From the NCBI RefSeq assembly GCF_025264685.1, contig NZ_CP073721.1, forward strand, positions 5,757,001 to 5,821,000: a stretch of DNA of 64,000 nt, read 5' to 3'. The notes under the pieces are model-generated. The model saw only the letters and a program-made list of their open reading frames with translations. It searched no databases and was not told the DNA's origin. This document shows positions 25,771 through 33,971 of this stretch, piece by piece (the first letter of the stretch is position 1; the number at the start of each line of letters is the position of its first letter). The position numbers and the translations under genes were made by a program. This DNA comes from Dactylosporangium roseum. Its GTDB lineage: Bacteria; Actinomycetota; Actinomycetes; Mycobacteriales; Micromonosporaceae.

Positions 25771-26838
25771 TCAGTAGAACCCCTCGGGGGTCGCGCGGCT
25801 GATCTGGAGCGGGAGCACGTTGGCGACCCCGTCGCAGGGCCACTCCGGCCCGGTGTCGTAACGCATCGCCTGGTCGCGCTCCAGGACGTTCGGCAGGAAC
25901 AGGTCCTCGTGCATCACGGTGAGCCGGACCTGACCGATCTGGCCGTACCCCACCGGCTTCGTCCAGTCCGACCGGCTCACCACCGCCGCGGTCACCTGCG
26001 GATAGTTGGGCAGGTACGGAAGTACGGCGCCGTCCCGATCGGCGGGCAGGCCCGCGCAGTTGCCGAAGGTGTTGCCGTAGGACCGGCCGCAGATACCGCC
26101 CCCGAGCACTTTGGCGAAGGCCCGGTGCATCGCCGCGGTGATGTGGGTGCCGCTCAGCCGCACTCCCTCCAGCGCGGCCGCCAGCTCGGGCTCCTTGCGG
26201 ATCAGCGCCGCCAACAGCGCCGGCGTGGTGTTCATGTAGGACACCGGCTGCGTGCGCAGAATGCCCGCGATCTGCTCGATCAGGTGCGCGGTGTACTCCT
26301 CCGCCTCGGCGAACCGGCCCATGCGGATGAGTCGCTTGGCCCAACGAGGGTCGGCGTCGAACAGGTAGACCCTGGCGTCGAAGAACTCGGTCAGCTCGTA
26401 CGCGCCGTTGCCGATCAGGTGCGGGCCGGTCGGCGTCGCCTGCAGCCAGCCGCGGCCGGGAAGGAACCCCTCGGTACGGAACGACCAATGTCGCCAGGCG
26501 GCCCTGTGAACGATCATGCTTTCGGTGTAGAACACCCGGCAGGGGTCGCCCGTGGTGCCGCCGGAGTCCCACACCCGCCCGACCAGGGGCCGCGGCACGG
26601 CCATCGGTACCAGCTCGGCCGGATCCCGTTCCCGCAGCTCCTGCAGCGACAACGGCCCGAAGGCGGCCAGCTCGGCGTACCGGGTGATGTCCCGCGGGTC
26701 GAAGTCCAGCTCGGCGGCGCGCGCGAGCCAGTACGGGCTGCCGATGTCGGGGTCGAAGTGGCGACGCACGACGCGCCGCGTCCAGTCGTCCAGCTCCTCC
26801 TGGAGGCAGCCCTTCACCAGCGCGTTCGGGTCGATCAT
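25771..26838 (-). CDS. PaaK/EhpF-like adenylate-forming enzyme
   Basis: This 355-residue protein resembles phenylacetate-CoA ligase-type enzymes, particularly the shorter EhpF-like proteins of phenazine antibiotic clusters. The adenylate loop is WDSGGTTGDPCRV, and GGGICGRSYGNTFGN corresponds to the A5 region. Towards the end GYGQIGQVRLTVMHEDL and RYDTGPEWP are typical of the hinge, but the usual lysine-bearing C-terminal subdomain is short or missing. It would activate an aryl or acyl carboxylate as the adenylate. As a second carboxylate-activating enzyme beside the NRPS-type adenylation protein, it may load another acid or help release or transfer the chain. Confidence 0.72.
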   Translation of the reverse strand: MIDPNALVKGCLQEELDDWTRRVVRRHFDPDIGSPYWLARAAELDFDPRDITRYAELAAFGPLSLQELRERDPAELVPMAVPRPLVGRVWDSGGTTGDPCRVFYTESMIVHRAAWRHWSFRTEGFLPGRGWLQATPTGPHLIGNGAYELTEFFDARVYLFDADPRWAKRLIRMGRFAEAEEYTAHLIEQIAGILRTQPVSYMNTTPALLAALIRKEPELAAALEGVRLSGTHITAAMHRAFAKVLGGGICGRSYGNTFGNCAGLPADRDGAVLPYLPNYPQVTAAVVSRSDWTKPVGYGQIGQVRLTVMHEDLFLPNVLERDQAMRYDTGPEWPCDGVANVLPLQISRATPEGFY

Positions 26839-26856
26839 GGTGACGTGCCTTTCGTC

Positions 26857-27807
26857 TCAGATGCCGAGAGCGAACGGGATGCCGAGCTCGAAGATCGTCG
26901 CCAGGCCCTCCTCGAGCTGTTCTGCGGTCTCGACGTGGATGACGGGGAACGGCAGCCCGCCGGGGAACCGCTCGACGTTCCCGGGGCCGACCAGCGCCGC
27001 CAGATCGGTGTCCTGCCCGACCAGGTTCGCGAACATGTGCGGCAGGCTGACCATCCTGGTCTGGTTGTGCAGGAACATCTCGCGTACGTCGTCGGCCGAG
27101 ACCAGCAGCCCTGGCCCCATGCACGACCCCAGGGGGATCTGCGGTGCCCGGAACGGCATCTGATTGATGAACGGCGCCAGGTAATCGACGAGGTAATTGG
27201 AGAGCGGCGAGTGGAACGCGACGGTGATTTCGGGCAGGACGTACAGCGCGCCCTCGGGCAGCCGTCCCGCCACCTCCTGCAGCGCCTCCGCGTAACCCGA
27301 CAGCAGGTACGTGTGCTGGCCGCCCTCGCCGGAGCTCCCGCAGTCCACGGCGACGTAGACGCCATCGACCAGCCGGCCCAGGTACTCCTGGTGCTCGACC
27401 CCTGCCGGGATGAACAGCGCCGCCCCTCCCTCGGCGGGCCCGGACGGCTCGGGGGCGTGCCGCAGGTGCCCGAGAAGCGCGAAGAGCTCACGGCGTTCGA
27501 CCGCGCCGGTCGTACAGGCGGCGACCATCCCACCGAGGCTGACGCCGGTGGTGACGTCCGGCCGCAGCCCGCGCTCGGCGAGCAGGTCGCACACGCCCAG
27601 CGCCACCGCCGCCTGCCGGATCGCGCCGACCTGCCGGTACTCGTGCAGCCGGGGCAGCTCCCACCGGCACAGCCGGCCGGGTTCGAGCCCCGACCACTGC
27701 TCGACCTGCTCGTAGAGCTCGCGTACCGAGGCAAACTGCTCGTGCAGGTCCAGGCCCGTCCCGGGCCCGTCGAACAGACCTCCGTCCATGATGTAGGCAA
27801 CGGTCAC
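26857..27807 (-). CDS. FabD-like acyltransferase
   Basis: This 316-residue protein is a malonyl-CoA:ACP transacylase-type acyltransferase. The nucleophile elbow is GVSLGG with Ser90 (the usual His before the serine is Val), and the catalytic His199 is in AFHSPL. A dedicated AT is unusual for type II PKSs, which generally borrow the housekeeping FabD, so it may select an unusual extender or transfer a finished acyl chain. The start is a GTG at 27807 with an upstream GAGAG. It lies in the same leftward operon as the KAS III pair and ketoreductase. Confidence 0.78.
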   Translation of the reverse strand: MTVAYIMDGGLFDGPGTGLDLHEQFASVRELYEQVEQWSGLEPGRLCRWELPRLHEYRQVGAIRQAAVALGVCDLLAERGLRPDVTTGVSLGGMVAACTTGAVERRELFALLGHLRHAPEPSGPAEGGAALFIPAGVEHQEYLGRLVDGVYVAVDCGSSGEGGQHTYLLSGYAEALQEVAGRLPEGALYVLPEITVAFHSPLSNYLVDYLAPFINQMPFRAPQIPLGSCMGPGLLVSADDVREMFLHNQTRMVSLPHMFANLVGQDTDLAALVGPGNVERFPGGLPFPVIHVETAEQLEEGLATIFELGIPFALGI

Positions 27808-27862
27808 GGCGACTCTCTCTTCATATCGATGCGGACGTACAAGCCCTGGGAAACAGGGTTTC

Positions 27863-28879
27863 TCACACGGGTCCGGAAACGAGCGCCTGCCAGGACGGCG
27901 GCATGTTCCTGGGGATCTCGATCTCCGTGAAGACCGACGGTTCCTGGGGGCCGTGTTGCCTGGCCCAGGCGGCCATCCGGCGCAGTCCCTCCTCCAGGCC
28001 GACCGGGGAGGAGTCGATGCCGAGGACCGAACGCACCTTCCGGTGGTCGGCGTAGGCGTGCGTCACCTCGACCCGGGCCGGCATGTGCTCGACCCGGAGG
28101 GGAACCCCCATCACCTCACTGACCGCGGCGGCGAGCTGGTTGAGCGAATAGGGTATGTCGCCACCGATGTTGAAGATCTGGTTGTACGCCTGCGACTGGT
28201 TCACCACATCGGCGATGGGCATTGCCACGTCGTCGATGTAGCTGAAGGCCCGCGTCTGCTCGCCGTCGCCGAACACCGTACAGGGCTCGTCGCGCAGGGT
28301 CTGATTCATGAAGATGCCGACGACGTTGCGGTAGCGGTCGCCGATGTTCTGCCGTTCGCCGTAGACGTTGTGCGGCCGGAAGATGACGTACGGGAGCCCG
28401 AACATCTCATGGGTCACCGCCAGCTCCTGCTCGACGGTGTACTTGGCGATGCCGTAGGGATCGATGGGAGTCGGCGATACGTCCTCGGTCAGCGGGGACG
28501 CGGCGTTGCCGTAGACGGCGATGGACGAGGTGAATACGAAACAGCGCACGGTCTCGGCGTTCACCGCCGCGTTGATGAGGTTCAGGCTGCCGAGGACGTT
28601 GTTGTTGTAGTTGTAGCGCTTGATGAAGTGACTCAGCCCCTCGGCGGCGTAGGCCGCCAGGTGGTAGACGTAGTCGAAGCGCCAGTCGGCGAACAGCGAG
28701 TCGACCAGAGCAACGTCGCAGACGCTACCCGCGACGAACGCGGCGCCCGCGGGCACGTTGGCCGCGTCGCCGCCCGACAGGTCGTCCAGGACGAGAACAC
28801 GGTGTCCCATGCGCAACAGGTGCTCCGCCACGTGGGAGCCGATGAAACCGGCGCCCCCGGTGACCAGCGAGGTGGGCAT
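27863..28879 (-). CDS. NDP-sugar epimerase (GalE-like extended SDR)
   Basis: This 338-residue extended SDR has LVTGGAGFIGSHVAEHL at the N-terminus, YHLAAYAAEG, SSIAVYGN and the catalytic YGIAK, then FRPHNVYGERQN, SYIDDV and NIGGD. The whole set is typical of UDP-glucose 4-epimerase-like and NDP-sugar 3,5- or 4-epimerase enzymes. It is 1 bp from the KAS III-like gene upstream in the operon. The third epimerase-type enzyme of the cluster, it likely contributes to a second NDP-sugar branch. The exact substrate is unknown. Confidence 0.8.
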   Translation of the reverse strand: MPTSLVTGGAGFIGSHVAEHLLRMGHRVLVLDDLSGGDAANVPAGAAFVAGSVCDVALVDSLFADWRFDYVYHLAAYAAEGLSHFIKRYNYNNNVLGSLNLINAAVNAETVRCFVFTSSIAVYGNAASPLTEDVSPTPIDPYGIAKYTVEQELAVTHEMFGLPYVIFRPHNVYGERQNIGDRYRNVVGIFMNQTLRDEPCTVFGDGEQTRAFSYIDDVAMPIADVVNQSQAYNQIFNIGGDIPYSLNQLAAAVSEVMGVPLRVEHMPARVEVTHAYADHRKVRSVLGIDSSPVGLEEGLRRMAAWARQHGPQEPSVFTEIEIPRNMPPSWQALVSGPV

Positions 28880-28880
28880 C

Positions 28881-29732
28881 TCACGCCTCCAGAGTGTCGA
28901 CGACGGCGGGCATCTCGGGCTGCGGTGCGCAGCGGTCGAACCGGGCCACGTGGGTGACGCCGGTGCGCGGATCGGTGTCGCACAGCAGCAGGGCGTCGTG
29001 GTCCGCGGCCCAGCGCTCCGCCTCGCGGGCCAGTGCCAGCCAGACGCTGGTGCCGTATCCGCCGGGGGCGACCCGGTGGACCTCCGGGTCCCCCTGGTCC
29101 GATCCCGCCAGCCACGGCCCCATCACCGCAAGGGGCGCGTCGGCCGTGTCGGCCAGGGTCTTCAGCCCGGTGTTCGGGTCCTCGCCGGTGCCGAACTCGA
29201 CGACCGAGGTGGGCCGCCAGGGGCCGGCGCCGGCGTCGAGGCAGAGCAGCACGCCCGAGTCCACCAGTGGCACGCCGCCGTGGACCACGCCGTCGCGGAA
29301 GGGCAGCGTGGTCTGCTCCAGCACGGCGATCATGGAACTGCGACTGCGGCCCGACCGGGCGTAGGCCAGTGCCACCCGTAGCGCCAGGAAGGGAGCCCCC
29401 AGCCCCTGGCCCGCGATCGCGAAGCTGTGCGCCCGGCCGCCGGTCCGCAGGTTGAGGTAGGACGCCACCGTCTTGTACTGGTTGAGGTCCGGCAGCACGC
29501 GGGCGAGGACGACCAGATCGGGAGCCGGCAGACCGGCCGGTAGCTCGGCGACGAGCAGGTCGACCAGGTCGGCGTGGGTAAGGTTCCGTCCGGCCCGAAG
29601 CAGCTCCTCCTCGACGCCCAGACCGAAGGCCGCCGCCAGGTCCTGGTTGAACTCGGCCACCTGCGGGTCGTCATGGTACGGCCGTCCGGCCGGCGCCACG
29701 GTGACCGCTGCGGCCCTTAGTCCCAGGTTCAC
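28881..29732 (-). CDS. KAS III-like protein with Cys-to-Gln active site
   Basis: This 283-residue thiolase-fold protein aligns with KAS III enzymes but lacks the nucleophile. The strand-helix block that should read AACAGF is FAIAGQGLGAPFLALRVA, with Gln109 where cysteine belongs. It is also shorter than normal KAS III. The GTG overlaps the stop of the upstream, cysteine-containing KAS III (GTGA), so the pair is probably translated in equal amounts and may form a heterodimer, one active and one inactive subunit. By analogy with KSQ domains a decarboxylase role is conceivable; a structural or chain-length role like CLF is also possible. Confidence 0.72.
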   Translation of the reverse strand: MNLGLRAAAVTVAPAGRPYHDDPQVAEFNQDLAAAFGLGVEEELLRAGRNLTHADLVDLLVAELPAGLPAPDLVVLARVLPDLNQYKTVASYLNLRTGGRAHSFAIAGQGLGAPFLALRVALAYARSGRSRSSMIAVLEQTTLPFRDGVVHGGVPLVDSGVLLCLDAGAGPWRPTSVVEFGTGEDPNTGLKTLADTADAPLAVMGPWLAGSDQGDPEVHRVAPGGYGTSVWLALAREAERWAADHDALLLCDTDPRTGVTHVARFDRCAPQPEMPAVVDTLEA

Positions 29733-30685
29733 GACTGGTGCTCTCCTTCGGTGAAGACCATGGCAGCGAAGGTGAACCCGAGGCCGAGGGCGAAGAACAG
29801 GTACTTTCGCCCGGGCTCCAGCCGCCCCTCCTCGCGGAGCGTGACGTAGTTGATCAGCAGGTCGGCCGACAGGCAGTGGCTGTACCGCGGCACGTTGGCC
29901 GTGAAGATCCTTCCGGGCGGCAGGCCCAGCTCGCGGGCGGTCTCGTCCCAGAGCACCACATTCGGGTTGGTCGGCAGCACGAGGTGGATGTCGTCAAGCG
30001 AGCATCCGGCCTGCGCCACCGCCTTGTGCAGCACCTCGCGCACGATGCGGGGGCGTTCATCGGCGAACCGCTGGTTGAGGATGGAACCCATGCGCATCCC
30101 GTCGGAGAACTCCCCGAACGTCTCGGAGACGTAGGACTGGATCCGCGCGCCCCGCCCCGTACGGGACACCAGGCACGAGGCCGCCCCGTCGCCGGCGAGG
30201 AAGGTGTTGTGGAACACCTTCAGTTCCCGCGTGAACGCCTTTTCCCCGGTGATGACGAGCGCGCGCGCCTGCGGGTCGGCCTCCGACCGCAGCAACTCGC
30301 CCACGACGTCGATCGCCGCCAGCGGGGAAGCACAGTTCTGGTCGGTCAGGGAGAACGCCGTGGCGTGGGACAGGCCCAGCCGATCGGCGAACTCGCGGGC
30401 GACGTCGACCGTCGACGGGGCGACCTCCTGCGACGCCCGGGCGTGGACGACATACCTGATCGTCGCCGGATCGGTGCGGGCCAGCAGCCCTCGCGCCGCC
30501 GGCAGAACCAGGTCGTAGAGGTCCAGGCCGGGATCGCACCGCATCACGTCAAGGCCGTGGATCTTGCGAAACAGGTGGCGTTGGGCCGGGTTGAGTCCGA
30601 GGGTGTCGCACTGCTCCTCCACGGTGACCGAGCGGTCGGGGAAGAACGATTCGACCGCCTCCAGCGTGAGGGGACCGTTCAGCAC
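29729..30685 (-). CDS. KAS III-family condensing/acyltransfer enzyme
   Basis: This 318-residue thiolase-fold protein keeps a nucleophile cysteine, Cys118 in LTDQNCASPLAA. The region that should carry the second triad residue (HQAN in FabH) reads PTNPNV. The third block, which should resemble YGNTSAA, reads YSHCLSADLL. The triad is therefore altered, which speaks for acyl transfer or an unusual condensation over normal initiation. GTG at 30685 is chosen because GGGAGG lies five bases before it; the frame extends 17 codons upstream into the ketoreductase gene. It is coupled to the Gln-type homologue downstream. Confidence 0.75.
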   Translation of the reverse strand: MLNGPLTLEAVESFFPDRSVTVEEQCDTLGLNPAQRHLFRKIHGLDVMRCDPGLDLYDLVLPAARGLLARTDPATIRYVVHARASQEVAPSTVDVAREFADRLGLSHATAFSLTDQNCASPLAAIDVVGELLRSEADPQARALVITGEKAFTRELKVFHNTFLAGDGAASCLVSRTGRGARIQSYVSETFGEFSDGMRMGSILNQRFADERPRIVREVLHKAVAQAGCSLDDIHLVLPTNPNVVLWDETARELGLPPGRIFTANVPRYSHCLSADLLINYVTLREEGRLEPGRKYLFFALGLGFTFAAMVFTEGEHQS

Positions 30686-30710
30686 GCCGACCTCCCGACC
30701 TCGCGGGCGC

Positions 30711-31445
30711 TCACAGGGCGATACCGCCGTCGACACGCAGGACCGTGCCCGTCACGTAGGTGGCGCCTAGCAGGTAGGCCACCGCCTCGGCCACCTCCTC
30801 GGGGGCACCGGCCCGCCCCAGCGGAACGCCCGCCAACGCCTGCGTGAGCCGGTCGCCGGACAGGTCCGCCAGTATCTCGGTATCGATGAAGCCCGGCGCC
30901 ACGACGTTGGCGCGGATCCCGTAGCGGGCGGTCTCCTTGGCCAGCGCCCGGGTGAAGCCGATGACCCCGGCCTTGGCCGCCGAGTAGTTGGTCTGACCCG
31001 CTCGGCCGACGATCCCCGCGACGGACGAGATGTTGACGATGCTTCCGGCCCGCCGTTTGAGCATCCCGAACACCGCCGCCTGGCACACGTGGTAGGTGCC
31101 CGTGAGATTGACGTCGACCACTTGGTGCCACTGCTCGTCCCTCATCGATACCAGTGGCGCGTCCCGGATGATCCCCGCCGAGGTCACCACGGCGGCAATC
31201 GGCCCGAAATCGCGCTCGATCCCGGCCACCCAGTCCTTGGCCTCGGCCGCCTGGGCCACGTCCACCGCGGTCGCCGTCAACCGCGCGCCGAGCGGGCCGA
31301 GCTCCCGCAACAGCCCCTGGGCCGCGCCGTGCTCGGCCCGGTAGCAGAAGGCAACGTCGAACCCGTCCTCCGCCAGCCTGCGCACCACGGCCCGCCCGAT
31401 GCCGCGGGACCCTCCGGTGACCAGCGCGACCGGCCGGTCGCTCAC
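30711..31445 (-). CDS. FabG-type beta-ketoacyl-ACP reductase
   Basis: This 244-residue SDR is a close FabG relative. TGGSRGIG binds NADPH at 10-17, NISSVAG supplies the serine and NYSAAKAG the Tyr-x3-Lys pair, and the protein ends VTGTVLRVDGGIAL in the usual way. It should reduce 3-ketoacyl-ACP intermediates, completing with the hotdog proteins the ketoreduction-dehydration cycle of a polyene-forming type II PKS. The GTG at 31445 gives the standard family length; the frame is open much further upstream but that part is a shadow of the Gfo/Idh gene. It lies 25 bp before the KAS III pair. Confidence 0.88.
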   Translation of the reverse strand: MSDRPVALVTGGSRGIGRAVVRRLAEDGFDVAFCYRAEHGAAQGLLRELGPLGARLTATAVDVAQAAEAKDWVAGIERDFGPIAAVVTSAGIIRDAPLVSMRDEQWHQVVDVNLTGTYHVCQAAVFGMLKRRAGSIVNISSVAGIVGRAGQTNYSAAKAGVIGFTRALAKETARYGIRANVVAPGFIDTEILADLSGDRLTQALAGVPLGRAGAPEEVAEAVAYLLGATYVTGTVLRVDGGIAL

Positions 31446-31567
31446 CGGTCGACCAGATGCTCGGCGACGACCTGGACGGTCACCGGGGGTACGGCGGCGT
31501 CGATGACGGGCGTCATCGGCGAACTCCGGCGGTGCGGACGACCCGGCGGCCGGTCCTTGCATCCCGT

Positions 31568-32575
31568 TCACGCATGGCTGTCCTCCAATGCCCGTGCGGA
31601 GCTTTTCGCAATGAGATCGATCAGCTGAGCCTGCCGGAGCGCATCGTCCACCGGGCCGGCGTCCGCGCGCGGGCCGCGGACGGCGCGCGCAAACGCGGCC
31701 AGGGTCAGCTGGAACTGGTCGACCGGAGGACCCGTGAACTCCTCGACGCCGTCGCCGGTGACCAGCCGGACCGGCGGGGCGAGCTGCGGCGGCGGCGTGA
31801 ACGCCCGGCCGACCTCGAGCCGTCCCGTGCTGCCCCAGAGCGTGTAGGCGCACCGGTAGAAGTGCTCGAATCCGAACGTCAAGTGCGCGGTCACACCGTC
31901 CGGCCGCGCGAGCAGAGCGCTCCCCGCGATGTCCACGCCGTACCGCGGCTCGCGCCGTGCCACGGCGCCGACGACCGTCAGGTCCTCCCCCAGGAACATC
32001 CGCGCCGCCTTGGCCGGGTAGACGCCGGCGTCCAGCAGCGCGCCCCCACCCAGGTCGGGCCGGTATCTGATGTCGCGGTCGGGCAGCGGGGGAAAGGCAA
32101 ACTCGGCGTGCAGGCTGCGGAGCTCGCCGATCCGGCCCGACTCGACCAGCTCGCGCGACAACCGGTGGACGGGGTGCCGGTGGAATGTCAGGTTCTCCAT
32201 GAGGACCAGGCCGCCGGCCCGCGCCAACCCGGCCAGGTCGGCGGCCTCGGAGTGGCTCGTGGCCAACGGCTTCTCCGCCAGGACGTGCTTGCCGGCCGCC
32301 AGGGCGCGAGACGCCCACTCGTGATGCAGGCCCGTCGGCAGCGGCAGGTACACCGCCTCCACGTCGGGCCGGCGCAGCAGGTCGTCATAGCTCTTCTCGG
32401 CGTCGGCTCCGAAGGCGGCCGCGCACTTCGTCGCGCGCTCCGGAGCACGGCTGGCCACCGCGACCAGCTCGACGGACTCCTCGGCGCGCATCGCCGGCAG
32501 CGTGCGGCGCAGTGCGATGTCGGCGCAGCCCAGCGTGCCGAACCTGACGGCCGGCGCCGGGCTGTCCCTCACCAC
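31568..32575 (-). CDS. Gfo/Idh/MocA-family NDP-hexose 3-ketoreductase
   Basis: This 335-residue oxidoreductase has an N-terminal Rossmann domain (FGTLGCADIALRRTLPAM) and the catalytic EKPLA motif. In deoxysugar pathways this family (KijD10 and TylCII type) reduces the 3-keto group left by NDP-hexose 2,3-dehydratase. The gene order supports that: its GTG overlaps the stop of the 2,3-dehydratase gene, so the pair is translationally coupled. A 122-bp gap to the ketoreductase downstream holds only a 24-codon frame. Confidence 0.87.
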   Translation of the reverse strand: MVRDSPAPAVRFGTLGCADIALRRTLPAMRAEESVELVAVASRAPERATKCAAAFGADAEKSYDDLLRRPDVEAVYLPLPTGLHHEWASRALAAGKHVLAEKPLATSHSEAADLAGLARAGGLVLMENLTFHRHPVHRLSRELVESGRIGELRSLHAEFAFPPLPDRDIRYRPDLGGGALLDAGVYPAKAARMFLGEDLTVVGAVARREPRYGVDIAGSALLARPDGVTAHLTFGFEHFYRCAYTLWGSTGRLEVGRAFTPPPQLAPPVRLVTGDGVEEFTGPPVDQFQLTLAAFARAVRGPRADAGPVDDALRQAQLIDLIAKSSARALEDSHA

Positions 32576-33921
32576 AGGCTCTGCACGCAGGCGATGAGGC
32601 TGCGCGCTTCGATGTTGACGTAGTAGCCGTGCTTGAGCAGGGACGTGACCTGACCGGCCGTCACCCAGCAGTATTCGCCGGGCACCTCGTCGGGGAAGTC
32701 GTCACCGGCGTCCACGATGAGGTAGCGGTTCTCCGACCGGTAGAACCGGCCGCCCTCCTCGGCCTGGACGGTGTCGAACAGGATCCGGTCGGCGGGCGCG
32801 TTGAGCACCTCGTTCAGGAACAACGGCTGCGGCCCGGCGTGGTTGCTCGGGTTGCACTGCACCGTCGGGCCCATCTCCACGCGGTCCAGCAGGCCCGCCT
32901 GGAACCGGGCGTGCACCAGCAGGTGGGCGACCCCGTCGATGACCTTGGCCAGAAACGCCACGACGCCCATGCCGTGCGGGTAGAGCATTGGCTGGTCCCA
33001 GGTGACGATCTCGCGCTCGCTGGCCCGGACCCGCACGCCGACAATGCTGAAGTGCCGCCCGTCCTCGTGGCTGATCGTGTCGGGCGTCCGGCGCCAGCCG
33101 GCGAGCCCGTCCAGCGACGCGCGACGGGTGACCAGCTCGTGGCGATTCTTGGCCTCGGTGAGCCAGCTCAACAGCTCCTCGAGGCTGTGCCGGGTGCGTC
33201 CGCCGGGGAGCAGTGAACGGACCAGCGCGGACAGCACGTCCGCGCCGTCCGGGTACGGCCGGTCCGACGGAAGGGAATAGGGAAGGCAGGCCAACACCGT
33301 CCTGGTGTCCATGTTGACCAGGCAGTCGGTTCTCAACAACCGCCGGAGTTCCTCGACGGGCACCCAGCGGTGGTTGTCGTCCTCGGGAACGTCACGCGTC
33401 GCCCGGACCACCATGTTGCGATTGCGCTTGCCGTAGAACCAGGAGCCCTGCTCCGACTGGAGGACATCGACAAGCGTCACCCGTTCCCGCGAACGCGTGA
33501 AGTGCTCCAGGTGCTTGGTGCGATGCCCCTGGTGTACCTGCGTGTAGTTGCTCCGGGTGGCCTGCACGGTGGGTGACACCTGGATCGTGTTGACGTTCCC
33601 CGGCTCGGCTTTGGCCTGGACGAGGCCGAACAGGCGCCCGCTGACGTCCTTGACCAGCATCCCCAGAATGCCGATCTCCGTCTGCCGGATGATCGGTTGG
33701 CTCCACTCGGGGACCGTCCCATAGCTGGTGCGCACGTGCAGGCCCTCCACGGCGAAGAACCGGCCGCTTGCGTGCGTCAGGTCGCCGGTGACGGGGTCGG
33801 ACCGCCATTCCTTCAGGTCGTCCAGCCCGACCCACTCAACCTCGCAGCCGGTGGCCAGCGAACGTTCAGCGAACCAGTCCAGAAACGCCTGGCGGTCGTC
33901 CTGGACGTGGCTAACGGGCAT
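32569..33921 (-). CDS. NDP-hexose 2,3-dehydratase
   Basis: This 450-residue protein removes the C-2 hydroxyl of an NDP-4-keto-6-deoxyhexose, the committed step to 2,6-dideoxysugars. It shows the family's internal duplication: the block around FFAVEGLHVRTS with QPIIRQTEIGILGMLVK in the first half matches FSIVGVRVRAS with QPMLYPHGMGVVAFLAK in the second. Each half ends in similar YGKRNRNMVV and YRSENRYLIV segments. ATG at 33921 gives the standard length. It lies 50 bp after GDP-mannose dehydratase and overlaps the 3-ketoreductase gene. Confidence 0.93.
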   Translation of the reverse strand: MPVSHVQDDRQAFLDWFAERSLATGCEVEWVGLDDLKEWRSDPVTGDLTHASGRFFAVEGLHVRTSYGTVPEWSQPIIRQTEIGILGMLVKDVSGRLFGLVQAKAEPGNVNTIQVSPTVQATRSNYTQVHQGHRTKHLEHFTRSRERVTLVDVLQSEQGSWFYGKRNRNMVVRATRDVPEDDNHRWVPVEELRRLLRTDCLVNMDTRTVLACLPYSLPSDRPYPDGADVLSALVRSLLPGGRTRHSLEELLSWLTEAKNRHELVTRRASLDGLAGWRRTPDTISHEDGRHFSIVGVRVRASEREIVTWDQPMLYPHGMGVVAFLAKVIDGVAHLLVHARFQAGLLDRVEMGPTVQCNPSNHAGPQPLFLNEVLNAPADRILFDTVQAEEGGRFYRSENRYLIVDAGDDFPDEVPGEYCWVTAGQVTSLLKHGYYVNIEARSLIACVQSLW

Positions 33922-33971
33922 CAAAGGTCCGCCATCCGTGCGCCTCTTCCATCCGGGGCTACTTGAAACGC

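Noticed and set aside
31446..31567. A 24-codon frame (MTPVIDAAVPP...) between the Gfo/Idh and KR genes
   Set aside because: Too short and without ribosome site or motif to support a gene; could be residual leader sequence.
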